From Faecalibacterium sp. UBA7177 (GTDB lineage Bacteria; Bacillota; Clostridia; Oscillospirales; Ruminococcaceae): DNA of 8,332 nt. The position numbers were made by a program, and so were the translations under genes. The stretch is from positions 1 through 8,332 of the forward strand of contig DKVN01000050.1 of the NCBI GenBank assembly GCA_002491225.1, given 5' to 3'. Positions within the stretch are counted from its first letter, which is position 1. The number at the start of each line of letters is the position of its first letter. The notes beneath the pieces were generated by a model. It searched no databases. It was given only the letters and a program-made list of their open reading frames with translations, and was not told the DNA's origin. Positions 1 through 6,057 of the stretch are shown in pieces.

Positions 1-1
1 C

Positions 2-1546
2 CGGCGGGACTGCGAGCTGGCCTGCGACGAGGGGGTGACGGCGAGCCTGACCCCGGACGCCCGGCTGGCCTACGGCCGCTGCCTGCTGGCGCTGGCCCCG
101 GGCCGGGAAGCCGCGCCCCGCCGCCTCCGGCCGCTGGCCGCCACCAGCATGAGCGAGAGCGCCCGGCAGCTCAAGGCCCGGCTGGCGGCGATCGGCACGG
201 CGCACCGCACCGCCGTGTGGGCGGCGGCGCTAACCGTGATCGCCGCGGTGGCGCTGACCGTGACCACCCTGACCCGCGCCCCCTCCCCCACCCTGCCGCG
301 CGACGCGGCGGCCGCGCTGGCGCAGCTGCGGGGCAGCATCACCGTACAGGACGGGATGCTCGGCTTTACCCTGCCCGAGACCGGCTTTGCCCCGGACGAG
401 TGGGAGATCCACATCTCGGGCGCGGCCCGGATGGGCGAGGGGCAGATGAGCCTGCACTATCTGGAGGACCAGCAGGCGCAGGGCTGGCAGGGCGGGGCCT
501 GGTACCCCATCCTCGACGAGGCCAGCCTCTATGACGGGGTGCTCGAGCTGTGGCTGGATGCCGCGCTGCCGGGTGCGACGGGCAGCGAGAGCATCACGGT
601 GGACCTGCTCGATGCGGCGCTCGACGCGGCCAGCCTGCAGGCCGCCGCCCTCTCGGCCGCGCTGCCCGAGGGCGAGGAGGTCTGGGTGGATTACCGCATC
701 AACGAGGCGTACTCGCTGGTGTACAGCTACCTTGCCGCGGGCGGGCTGCCGAACAACGAGGACGCGGTGCGGGGGCATATTTACCTTGTGCCGGCGGATG
801 GCGGCGGGGCCCAGCGCATTGACCCGATGGAGGAGCGCGATGGCCAGCTTTGGGACGAGCTGACCGAGGGCGAGGGCTACTTTTACTGGCCGCCGGTCTG
901 GCTGGAGGGCGGACAGCGGGTGCTGTTTGGCTGGCAGCAGACCACCGGCTCGGCCCTGACCACCCGGCTCTGGACGATCGAGAACGGGGCGGCCAAGGAG
1001 CTTGACTGCCCGCCCGAGCAGCTGTTCTGGCTGGAGGGCAGCGAGTTTAGCGGCACCCGCAGCGCCTGGGACGCCATGCAGGACGAGGACGGGGCCACCG
1101 GGCACACCCAAAAGCTCTACTGGCTGTACTGGGACGAGGACGCCGGAGCGCTGCGGGAGTACGCGGGCGAGGAGATCACCGAGGCCGAGCTGCGGGAACT
1201 GGGCCGCAGCGGCGAGAGCAAGCAGTTGGTGCGGCAGGCGCTGGATGAGATTGCGGCCGAGGGCGGCGTTGTGGGCAGCATCTGGATGCGGGGCAATGGG
1301 GTAATCAACCTCAACTACCGCGTGCCGGTGGACGACGCGGGCAGCGCCTGGGCCAACCACAACCTCAGCTTTGCGAGCGACGCCGACCGCGAGCTCTCGC
1401 TGATCAGCTTTCACAACGCCTCGCCCGGCGAGCTTGCCAGCGAGCTGCTGGCCGACTGCGACCAGGGCGGGGTGTACGAGGCGGCCGGATGGCCCGAGAT
1501 TGCGTCGGACGGACGCACGGTACTCGGCGTTGGCGTGGCAGGCTGA
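2..1546 (+). CDS. M56 family (BlaR1/MecR1-like) membrane metallopeptidase, C-terminal part
   Basis: The gene is cut by the left window edge; the open frame runs from base 2. The first visible residues read RRDCELACDEGV, then an L-AYG-LLALA stretch. This is the segment after the HExxH zinc helix in M56 peptidases, where the ELACDE glutamate helps hold the metal; HExxH itself lies outside the window. About 60 residues later comes one hydrophobic helix (roughly TAVWAAALTVIAAVALTV, bases 209-274), matching the last membrane segment of BlaR1-like proteins. The remaining ~420 residues should lie outside the membrane. They are acidic, rich in Trp and Tyr, and I do not recognise them; no SxxK or KTG motif of a penicillin-binding sensor is visible, so a beta-lactam ligand should not be assumed. 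By family analogy, a signal sensed outside activates the inner protease to inactivate the BlaI-type repressor encoded just downstream. The family call is firm; the signal is unknown. Confidence 0.85.
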   Translation, partial: RRDCELACDEGVTASLTPDARLAYGRCLLALAPGREAAPRRLRPLAATSMSESARQLKARLAAIGTAHRTAVWAAALTVIAAVALTVTTLTRAPSPTLPRDAAAALAQLRGSITVQDGMLGFTLPETGFAPDEWEIHISGAARMGEGQMSLHYLEDQQAQGWQGGAWYPILDEASLYDGVLELWLDAALPGATGSESITVDLLDAALDAASLQAAALSAALPEGEEVWVDYRINEAYSLVYSYLAAGGLPNNEDAVRGHIYLVPADGGGAQRIDPMEERDGQLWDELTEGEGYFYWPPVWLEGGQRVLFGWQQTTGSALTTRLWTIENGAAKELDCPPEQLFWLEGSEFSGTRSAWDAMQDEDGATGHTQKLYWLYWDEDAGALREYAGEEITEAELRELGRSGESKQLVRQALDEIAAEGGVVGSIWMRGNGVINLNYRVPVDDAGSAWANHNLSFASDADRELSLISFHNASPGELASELLADCDQGGVYEAAGWPEIASDGRTVLGVGVAG

Positions 1547-1599
1547 GGCCGGGCGCGAAACGCGGGGCCCGGGACGCAGGGGCCGGATAAGCGAAGCTC

Positions 1600-1660
1600 A
1601 AACCTTGAAATTTACTGAATATCGCAATTTTTTGCATTGTTTTTGATTTGATCAACGAAG
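1600..1660 (+). promoter_or_regulatory. AT-rich leader/promoter candidate upstream of the BlaI-type gene
   Basis: This ~60-bp AT-rich patch stands out in GC-rich surroundings between the M56 and repressor genes. It holds a TTGAAA at 1605-1610 and a TTTACT at 1611-1616 that could serve as -35 boxes, but no convincing -10 box lies at the right distance. It also holds two small palindromes: GCAA-TTTT-TTGC (1624-1635) and TTGATCAA (1648-1655). BlaI-type repressors usually bind dyads of the TACA/TGTA kind; none is seen here. A promoter or autoregulatory operator is plausible from position and composition only. Confidence 0.3.
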
Positions 1661-1663
1661 AAA

Positions 1664-1713
1664 GCCGCCTCTCCCCTGCCCCGGCGATGCCCGGCGGCGG
1701 GGAGGCTGGCGGC
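1664..1713 (+). other. Long imperfect hairpin just before the BlaI-type ribosome binding site
   Basis: The outer arms GCCGCC (1664-1669) and GGCGGC (1708-1713) pair. So do CTCCCC (1671-1676) with GGGGAG (1699-1704), and the inner CCGG (1681-1684) with CCGG (1691-1694). The structure ends 2-3 bases before the AGGGAGGGAG ribosome binding site of the repressor gene, so as RNA it could affect translation or decay. No T-run follows, so it is not an intrinsic terminator. GC-rich sequence forms such pairings fairly easily. Confidence 0.4.
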
Positions 1714-1731
1714 AAGGGAGGGAGTTGCAGG

Positions 1732-2190
1732 ATGAACCGGAACGAGACCGAACCGGCCGGGGCCGCGGTGGCGCAGGCCGAAGCGCCCGACGGGCGGGAG
1801 ATCCAGCTTTCGCCCGGGGAGTGGAAGCTGATGGAGCGGCTTTGGGCCGAGAGCCCCCAGACCATCACCCGGCTGACCGCCGCCCTGCAGCCGGCGGCCG
1901 GGTGGGGCAAGCATACCATCATCACCATGCTGAACCGGCTGGAGGCCAAGGGTGCGGTGCGGCATGACGAGGGCGGCCCGGCCAAGCAGTTTTACCCCCG
2001 CATCCCGCGGGCCGAGGCGGCCCTGCAGGAAACCGAGCAGCTGCTGCAAAAGGTGTACGGCGGCAGCCTGGGGCTGCTGGTCAACGCCTTTGTGGCCCAA
2101 AAGGGCATCACCGAGGCCGAGCGGGCCGAGCTGCTGCGCATTTTGGAGCAGGCGGACGGGGCGGACGGCTCAGACGCGGAGCAGGTGTAA
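1732..2190 (+). CDS. BlaI/MecI-family winged-helix transcriptional repressor
   Basis: This is a 152-residue cytoplasmic DNA-binding protein. Residues ~25-90 form the BlaI/MecI/CopY winged helix: LSPGEWKLMERLW, the recognition-helix region HTIITMLNRLEAKGAV, and a wing ending KQFYPR. Residues ~95-145 form the C-terminal dimerisation region with RAELLRILEQ. The segment LLVNAFVAQ (116-124) lies where MecI/BlaI are cut (Asn-Phe); here Ala-Phe aligns best with that bond. The ATG at 1732 has a good ribosome binding site (AGGGAGGGAG, 1715-1724); an in-frame TTG at 1648 has none. The protein carries ~23 extra N-terminal residues rich in Ala, Glu and Pro compared with typical ~125-residue BlaI proteins. 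The gene lies 185 bp after the M56 gene on the same strand, so it is probably the repressor partner of that sensor, controlling the pair and perhaps unlinked targets. The family is sure; the targets are unknown. Confidence 0.9.
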   Translation: MNRNETEPAGAAVAQAEAPDGREIQLSPGEWKLMERLWAESPQTITRLTAALQPAAGWGKHTIITMLNRLEAKGAVRHDEGGPAKQFYPRIPRAEAALQETEQLLQKVYGGSLGLLVNAFVAQKGITEAERAELLRILEQADGADGSDAEQV

Positions 2191-2194
2191 GTTT

Positions 2195-2237
2195 TCAGGC
2201 CTGGGCAAAGCGCAGCCGGCGCTCCGCCCGGGCCTGA
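2195..2237. terminator. Two-tier stem-loop between convergent genes
   Basis: The arms 2195-2206 (TCAGGCCTGGGC) and 2226-2237 (GCCCGGGCCTGA) pair over 12 positions with one G-U on the plus strand. A second inner stem, AGCGC (2209-2213) with GCGCT (2219-2223), stacks inside. It begins 4 bases after the stop codon of the BlaI-type gene and lies ~40 bp beyond the stop of the convergent TSCPD gene. Neither strand has a T-run right after the hairpin, so it is a terminator-like or 3'-end-protecting structure rather than a textbook intrinsic terminator. Confidence 0.5.
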
Positions 2238-2275
2238 GCGATTGGAAGGTTGAAAGATGACAAGGGCAGGCCCGC

Positions 2276-2533
2276 TCACCCCAGCTGGGCCAGCGCCTCC
2301 TTGAGGGCGAGGGAGATCTGGTCCGGGCAGGAGGTGGGGCGGCGGCCGCACTGGGTGCCCTGCAGTTTGGCGATGGCGTCCTCGGCGCGCATGCCCTGGA
2401 GCAGCTGGCAGATGCCCTTGAGGTTGCCGTTGCAGCCGTCCAACACCTCGACCTGCTGGATGATGCCGTCCTCGCTGAGGGTCACGGTGGTCTGGGTGGA
2501 GCAGGTGCCCCGGTTTTTACGGGTGTAGGTCAT
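2276..2533 (-). CDS. Small TSCPD-domain protein (TIGR03905-like)
   Basis: This 85-residue soluble protein matches the small TSCPD-domain family by its ends and cysteines: GTCS near the start (Cys11), GCNGNLKG (Cys34), Cys42, then GTQCGRRPTSCPDQ (Cys62 and Cys69). The TSCPD motif also occurs at the C-terminus of some vitamin B12-dependent ribonucleotide reductases; standalone versions are of unknown function. The conserved cysteines suggest metal or thiol chemistry, which is inference. The start chosen is the ATG at 2533 because GGAGGA lies just upstream on the minus strand; two earlier in-frame ATGs (up to 2557) lack one. It reads in the same direction as the PHP gene 93 bp upstream, but a hairpin lies between them, so an operon is uncertain. 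No clear promoter was found. Confidence 0.85.
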   Translation of the reverse strand: MTYTRKNRGTCSTQTTVTLSEDGIIQQVEVLDGCNGNLKGICQLLQGMRAEDAIAKLQGTQCGRRPTSCPDQISLALKEALAQLG

Positions 2534-2588
2534 GGTTTGTTCCTCCATTTTTAACATCTCTTCGATTTCTATCAGGCTAAGCGAATGA

Positions 2589-2620
2589 GGGGCGCTGGCG
2601 GATGCCGGTGCCCCCTTTTT
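2589..2620 (+). terminator. Intrinsic terminator pointing in the plus direction, behind two minus-strand genes
   Basis: Arms GGGGCGCTGGC (2589-2599) and GCCGGTGCCCC (2604-2614) form an 11-pair stem with two G-U pairs and the loop GGAT. One C and then five T (2616-2620) follow on the plus strand. On the minus strand the two G-U pairs become A-C mismatches and the sequence after the stem (TCATTC) is not T-rich, so it fits plus-strand termination better. No plus-strand gene lies immediately upstream. It starts just past the 3' end of the PHP gene, so it may block antisense transcription into that gene, and may also act weakly on the PHP transcript. Confidence 0.55.
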
Positions 2621-2626
2621 GGCCGC

Positions 2627-3478
2627 TCAGCCCCGCTTGCGGGCCTGGGCCAGGGCGCAGATTCGCTCGATTGGATCGTCGGCGGTGGTACAGGTCCCCA
2701 CCGGGTGGGGCGCTTTGGTGTGGAAGCCGTGGTAATCGGTGCCGCCGGTGACGATGAGGCCGTACCGCCCGGCCAGTTCGCGCAGCTCGGCCTTGTCCTC
2801 GGGGGTGTTGCGGGGGTGCTCGATCTCGACGCCGTCGATCGCCCCGGCCGCGGCCAGCTCGCGCACCAGCGGCATGCTGTGGTAAACGCTGGGATGGGCA
2901 AAGATGACCACCGCGCGGGCGGCGCGGGCGGTGGCCAGCACCGCCTCGACCGTCTCATACTCGGGGGTGTGCAGAATTTTGCCGCGCACCGGGCGCAGGG
3001 CGAACAGCTCGTGGTACCGCTCGCCGTAGATGCCGTCCGCCTGGCCGATCTCGTAGAGCTCCCGCATGATGTGGGCTTTGTAGAGCACCCCGGCATCCCG
3101 GCTGCGGGCCAGGGCCGCCTCGGCCGAAAACTGGGGGCAGAGCGCCTCCAGCTCCCGCGCGCTTTGCAGGCAGGCGGCGCTGCGGCGGCGGGCCATCTGC
3201 TCGCAGTGGGCGGCGAGGGCCGGGCAGTCGTCCGGCCAGTAGCAGAGCAGGTGCACCCGGTGCTCCCGCTCGTAGTCATAGGCGGTGAGCTCGGTGGCGG
3301 GGATGAGCTCGACCCCCTCGGCCTGCGGATGCTGGTGGGCGTAGCGCACCGAGAGCAGGGTGTCATGGTCCGAGATGGCAAGGTGGGAAAGCCCGGCCTT
3401 TGCCGCCAGAACCGGCAGCTTTTCGATGGGGGTCGAGCCGTCCGAACAGGTGGAATGGGTGTGCAGATCGCCCGGCAT
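2627..3478 (-). CDS. PHP-domain metal-dependent phosphoesterase
   Basis: This 283-residue cytoplasmic protein has a complete PHP metal site: DLHTHST (His6, His8) with CSDGS (Asp13), SDHDT (His38), ATELTA (Glu63), HRVHLL (His76), FAHPS (His195) and GGTDYH (Asp248, His250). Family members of this size (YciV/RnaAM type, often annotated 'PHP domain-containing protein') hydrolyse phosphate esters such as 3',5'-nucleoside bisphosphates or short RNA 5' ends. The substrate here is not fixed by sequence. Residues ~80-190, between the His76 and His195 motifs, are a helical insertion typical of this subgroup. The start at 3478 is set by a near-perfect AAAGGAGGTG ribosome binding site; the frame extends upstream to 3526 into the mobile element but has no better start. 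It reads in the same direction as the hydratase gene upstream and was probably once its operon partner. Confidence 0.9.
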   Translation of the reverse strand: MPGDLHTHSTCSDGSTPIEKLPVLAAKAGLSHLAISDHDTLLSVRYAHQHPQAEGVELIPATELTAYDYEREHRVHLLCYWPDDCPALAAHCEQMARRRSAACLQSARELEALCPQFSAEAALARSRDAGVLYKAHIMRELYEIGQADGIYGERYHELFALRPVRGKILHTPEYETVEAVLATARAARAVVIFAHPSVYHSMPLVRELAAAGAIDGVEIEHPRNTPEDKAELRELAGRYGLIVTGGTDYHGFHTKAPHPVGTCTTADDPIERICALAQARKRG

Positions 3479-3509
3479 GGGCGGCACCTCCTTTGGTCTA
3501 TCGTGCTTT

Positions 3510-3689
3510 TTAGGGCAACACCGCACAATTCTAAGTGCCAGATCGCGTCGGCAAATTTTTTGTCAGATGAAGCAAACACCGCAGGCAATCCTTGGTGGAT
3601 TGCCGAGGATTTTTGTGAAATATGACGAAAAATTTGCAAGCGAGATGGTGCTTAAGGCGTCAGCCGCGAATTGTGCGGTGTTGCCTTAG
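3510..3689. mobile_element. MITE-like miniature inverted-repeat element with TTAG target duplications
   Basis: The ends 3514-3531 (GGCAACACCGCACAATTC) and 3668-3685 are perfect 18-bp inverted repeats. They are flanked by identical 4-bp direct repeats TTAG (3510-3513 and 3686-3689), the mark of transposition. Behind the ends the arms stay complementary but diverged: 3532-3566 against ~3620-3658, with shared GCAAATTTTT and GTCA blocks and a ~10-15-base extra stretch in the right arm. The centre holds a perfect 8-bp hairpin, GGCAATCC-ttggt-GGATTGCC (3584-3604). The 172-bp element has no transposase, so it must have been moved in trans. TTAG fits the YTAR target preference of part of the IS5 family, which suggests, but does not prove, that kind of parent. 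It lies between the hydratase and PHP genes. Confidence 0.85.
3528..3556 (-). promoter_or_regulatory. Possible outward promoter carried by the miniature element
   Basis: On the minus strand, TAGAAT (complement of 3528-3533) differs from the -10 consensus at one base. The possible -35 boxes are weak: TTGCCG with a 15-bp gap, TTTGCC with 16, or ATTTGC with 17. If active, it would start transcription about 40 bases before the PHP start codon and could replace operon transcription blocked by the element. Confidence 0.25.
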
Positions 3690-5959
3690 TGTTTATAGTA
3701 GTTGATCAGGCAGCCGTCCAGCAGGATCTGGCGCTCGTCGTCGGTGAGGGCGGTAATCGAGAGGGTGAAGGGGCGCGGCGCGCCGCTGCCCACCACATAG
3801 GCCGGGATGTTTTGCAGCTGGCCCGCGGCAAGCCTTGCGCGGATGTCCGGGATGAGGATGGCGTCCCCGAGGCCGAAGGGGGTGGGCCCCGCCAGCTGGA
3901 AGGGCAGCATGCCCCAGTTGATGAGGTTGGAGCGGTAGCGCTTGGTGGCGTACTCGACCGCGATGTTGGCCCCCGCGCCCAGCACCCGCTGGCAGCTGGC
4001 GGCCTGCTCGCGGGCCGAGCCGTCGCCCGGCTTGACGGCGTAGACCACCGAGGCGATCTGCAGCTGCTGCCAGCCGAGCCCCTCGCAGCCCGGCACGGCA
4101 TGGATGGCTTCGAGCAGGGCGGCATCCCCCTCACCCTTTGCGCGGGCAGCCTCCTCGGCGGCCACCGCCTTGGCCCGGCCGACATAGGCGGGATCCTTGC
4201 GGCTGAGGGTGAACTCGGCGAGGCCGAGGGGGTTCGAGCGGTAGGAGCTGGTCTCGCCAGAGGGAATCAGCTCGTCGGTGGTGGTGACCGGGTCGGTGAT
4301 ATAGCTGGCCACCCGCAGCAGCAGGTGTTGCCCCAGCGGCGGGATGGCGGGCCAGTCCTTGATGTTGGGGCCAAGGCGCAGCGCGTCGGCCGCGCCGGGC
4401 CTGCCAAAGCCGTTGTACACCCGGCTGCGGTAGCTGGAATCATCAAAGGTGTAGGGCGGGATGGCGGGATCGTACTCGATGGCGGTGGCGGGGGTGAGCA
4501 CCCCGCCCATCCGGGTGCTGGCGGCGATGCTGCGGGCGTCCATCAGGGCGACCCCCGCGATCTGCCCGCTGCCCGGCTTTGCACCCTCCCGGCTGGGGAA
4601 GTTGCGGGTGGTGTGCCGGGCCGAGAGGGCCCCGTTGGCGGGCACGTCCCCCGCGCCGAAGCAGGGGCCGCAGAAGGCGGTGCGGATGGTGGCCCCGCTG
4701 GCCATGAGGTCGGTGAGGACCCCGAGCCGGGTGAGGGCCATCATGGTGGGCTGGCTGGAGGGGTAGACGCTGAGCGAGTACTCCCCGTTGCCGCCGGTGT
4801 GCCCCTTGAGGATGCTGGCGGCCTCGACGATGTTCGAGTAGGTGCCGCCCGCGCAGCCCGCGATGACCCCCTGGTCGAGGTGGATCTTGCCGTTCTGCAC
4901 CTTGTCGACAAGATGCAGGGCGGGTTTGTCCGGGCCGATGAGGGCCTTGCAGTTCTCCTCGCACTGGCGCAAAATTTCGATGGGGTTTTGGCAGAGCTCC
5001 TCGATGGGATAGACGTTGGAGGGGTGCATCGGCAGGGCGATCATCGGGCGGACGGCCGAGAGGTCGACCTCGACCAGCCCGTCGTAGTAGGCGAGCGGCG
5101 CGGGGGCGAGGGGCCTGTAATCCGCCGCGCGGCCGTGGGCGGCGAGGTACTCCTCGGTCTTCTCGTCGGTGACCCAGATGCTGGACAGACAGGTGGTCTC
5201 GGTGGTCATCACGTCGATGCCGCTGCGGTACTCGAGCGGCAGGCCCGCGATGCCGGGGCCGACAAACTCCATCACCTTGTTTTTGACATACCCGCTCTCG
5301 AACACCGCCCCGATAAGGGCGAGGGCGACGTCCTGCGGGCCGACCCCGACGGCGGGGCTGCCGGTGAGATGCACCGCCACCACCCCAGGGCGGGGCAGGT
5401 CATAGGTGCGGCCGAGCAGCTGCTTGGCGAGCTCGCCGCCGCCCTCGCCGATGGCCAGGGTGCCCAGCGCGCCGTAGCGGGTGTGGCTGTCGCTGCCGAG
5501 GATCATCTTTCCGCAGCCGGCCTGCATCTCGCGCATATACTGGTGGATGACCGCGAGGTGCGGGGGCACATAGATGCCGCCGTACTTTTTGGCCGCCGAG
5601 AGGCCGAAGAGGTGGTCGTCCTCATTGATGGTGCCGCCCACCGCGCAGAGGCTGTTGTGGCAGTTGGTGAGCACATAGGGCATCGGGAACCGCTCAAGGC
5701 CCGAAGCGCGGGCGGTCTGCACGATGCCGACAAAGGTGATGTCGTGGCTGGCCATCGCGTCGAATTTGATTTTGAGCGAATCCGGGTCTCCGCTGGTATT
5801 GTGGGCCTGCAGGATCTTGTATGCCATCGTGCCGGTGTGGGCGGCCTGGGCCGCCTGTTCGTCAAAGCCCAGCGAGACAAGTTTGGCGGGGGCGTTGCCG
5901 TCCGCCGGGACCCACTCGCCGCGGGCGTAGTACATCCCTGTGCTGCTGCATCGGATCAT
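3686..5959 (-). CDS. Aconitase-family hydratase (YbhJ-like), [4Fe-4S] enzyme
   Basis: This 757-residue cytoplasmic protein has the full aconitase layout. It shows LGSDSHT (155-160) and three cluster-binding cysteines, Cys369 in VIAGCAGGTYS and Cys430/Cys433 in AFCGPC. RNFPSREG (452-459) is the aconitase-like arginine motif, and the C-terminal swivel domain carries ATKRYRSNLINWGMLPF (671-687). Length and motif spacing fit the YbhJ-type 'putative hydratase' group rather than AcnA, AcnB or LeuC/D. That group should add or remove water on a carboxylic acid, but its substrate is not established. The ATG at 5959 has a GGGAGGA ribosome binding site; an ATG five bases earlier is out of frame. A promoter with an operator-like repeat lies upstream (6013-6057). 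The TAA stop (3686-3688) lies inside the TTAG target duplication of the miniature element. Without the element, the PHP gene would start only ~31 bases after this stop, so the two were probably co-transcribed. A role in organic-acid metabolism is inference. Confidence 0.9.
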   Translation of the reverse strand: MIRCSSTGMYYARGEWVPADGNAPAKLVSLGFDEQAAQAAHTGTMAYKILQAHNTSGDPDSLKIKFDAMASHDITFVGIVQTARASGLERFPMPYVLTNCHNSLCAVGGTINEDDHLFGLSAAKKYGGIYVPPHLAVIHQYMREMQAGCGKMILGSDSHTRYGALGTLAIGEGGGELAKQLLGRTYDLPRPGVVAVHLTGSPAVGVGPQDVALALIGAVFESGYVKNKVMEFVGPGIAGLPLEYRSGIDVMTTETTCLSSIWVTDEKTEEYLAAHGRAADYRPLAPAPLAYYDGLVEVDLSAVRPMIALPMHPSNVYPIEELCQNPIEILRQCEENCKALIGPDKPALHLVDKVQNGKIHLDQGVIAGCAGGTYSNIVEAASILKGHTGGNGEYSLSVYPSSQPTMMALTRLGVLTDLMASGATIRTAFCGPCFGAGDVPANGALSARHTTRNFPSREGAKPGSGQIAGVALMDARSIAASTRMGGVLTPATAIEYDPAIPPYTFDDSSYRSRVYNGFGRPGAADALRLGPNIKDWPAIPPLGQHLLLRVASYITDPVTTTDELIPSGETSSYRSNPLGLAEFTLSRKDPAYVGRAKAVAAEEAARAKGEGDAALLEAIHAVPGCEGLGWQQLQIASVVYAVKPGDGSAREQAASCQRVLGAGANIAVEYATKRYRSNLINWGMLPFQLAGPTPFGLGDAILIPDIRARLAAGQLQNIPAYVVGSGAPRPFTLSITALTDDERQILLDGCLINYYKH

Positions 5960-5977
5960 CCCATCGTCCTCCCTTTG

Positions 5978-5990
5978 GGGGCTGCGCCCC
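5978..5990 (-). other. Short hairpin in the hydratase 5' leader
   Basis: GGGGC (5978-5982) and GCCCC (5986-5990) form a perfect 5-bp stem with a 3-base loop, a few bases before the GGGAGGA ribosome binding site of the hydratase gene. It may stabilise the leader or tune translation. Short GC hairpins are common in such genomes, so the weight is low. Confidence 0.35.
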
Positions 5991-6012
5991 TCGTATGTGA
6001 TTTGGGGTTTCT

Positions 6013-6042
6013 AACTGTGATACCGCCTATTATAGCACAGTT
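6013..6042. promoter_or_regulatory. Operator-like inverted repeat over the hydratase promoter
   Basis: AACTGTG (6013-6019) and CACAGTT (6036-6042) form a perfect inverted repeat with a 16-bp gap. The half-sites extend with partial symmetry (AACTGTGATA against AACTGTGCTATA). The repeat encloses the minus-strand -10 box (6029-6034) and the expected start (~6022), where a bound repressor would block transcription. The regulator is unknown. Confidence 0.45.
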
Positions 6043-6057
6043 TTTCCGCGGTGGGAA
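6029..6057 (-). promoter_or_regulatory. Promoter of the hydratase gene
   Basis: On the minus strand, TTCCCA (complement of 6052-6057) is followed after exactly 17 bp by a perfect TATAAT (complement of 6029-6034). The expected start is near 6022, giving a leader of about 60 bases that includes the 5978-5990 hairpin and the ribosome binding site. Confidence 0.7.

Noticed and set aside
230..1414. 394-codon minus-strand frame opposite the M56 gene
   Set aside because: It is a compositional shadow rich in Leu, Arg, Gly and Ala without motifs; the plus strand has a clear M56 match.
2..1546. Calling the M56 protein a beta-lactam receptor BlaR1
   Set aside because: The outer domain shows no penicillin-binding motifs, so only the M56 family can be supported.
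1648..1731. Longer BlaI-type protein starting at TTG 1648
   Set aside because: No ribosome binding site precedes it, and the added residues run through the leader hairpin; ATG 1732 has a strong site.
3584..3616. Intrinsic terminator on the plus strand inside the element (hairpin followed by TTTTT)
   Set aside because: The T-run starts about six bases after the stem, too far for a standard terminator, and no plus-strand gene lies upstream; it is better read as the centre of the palindromic element.
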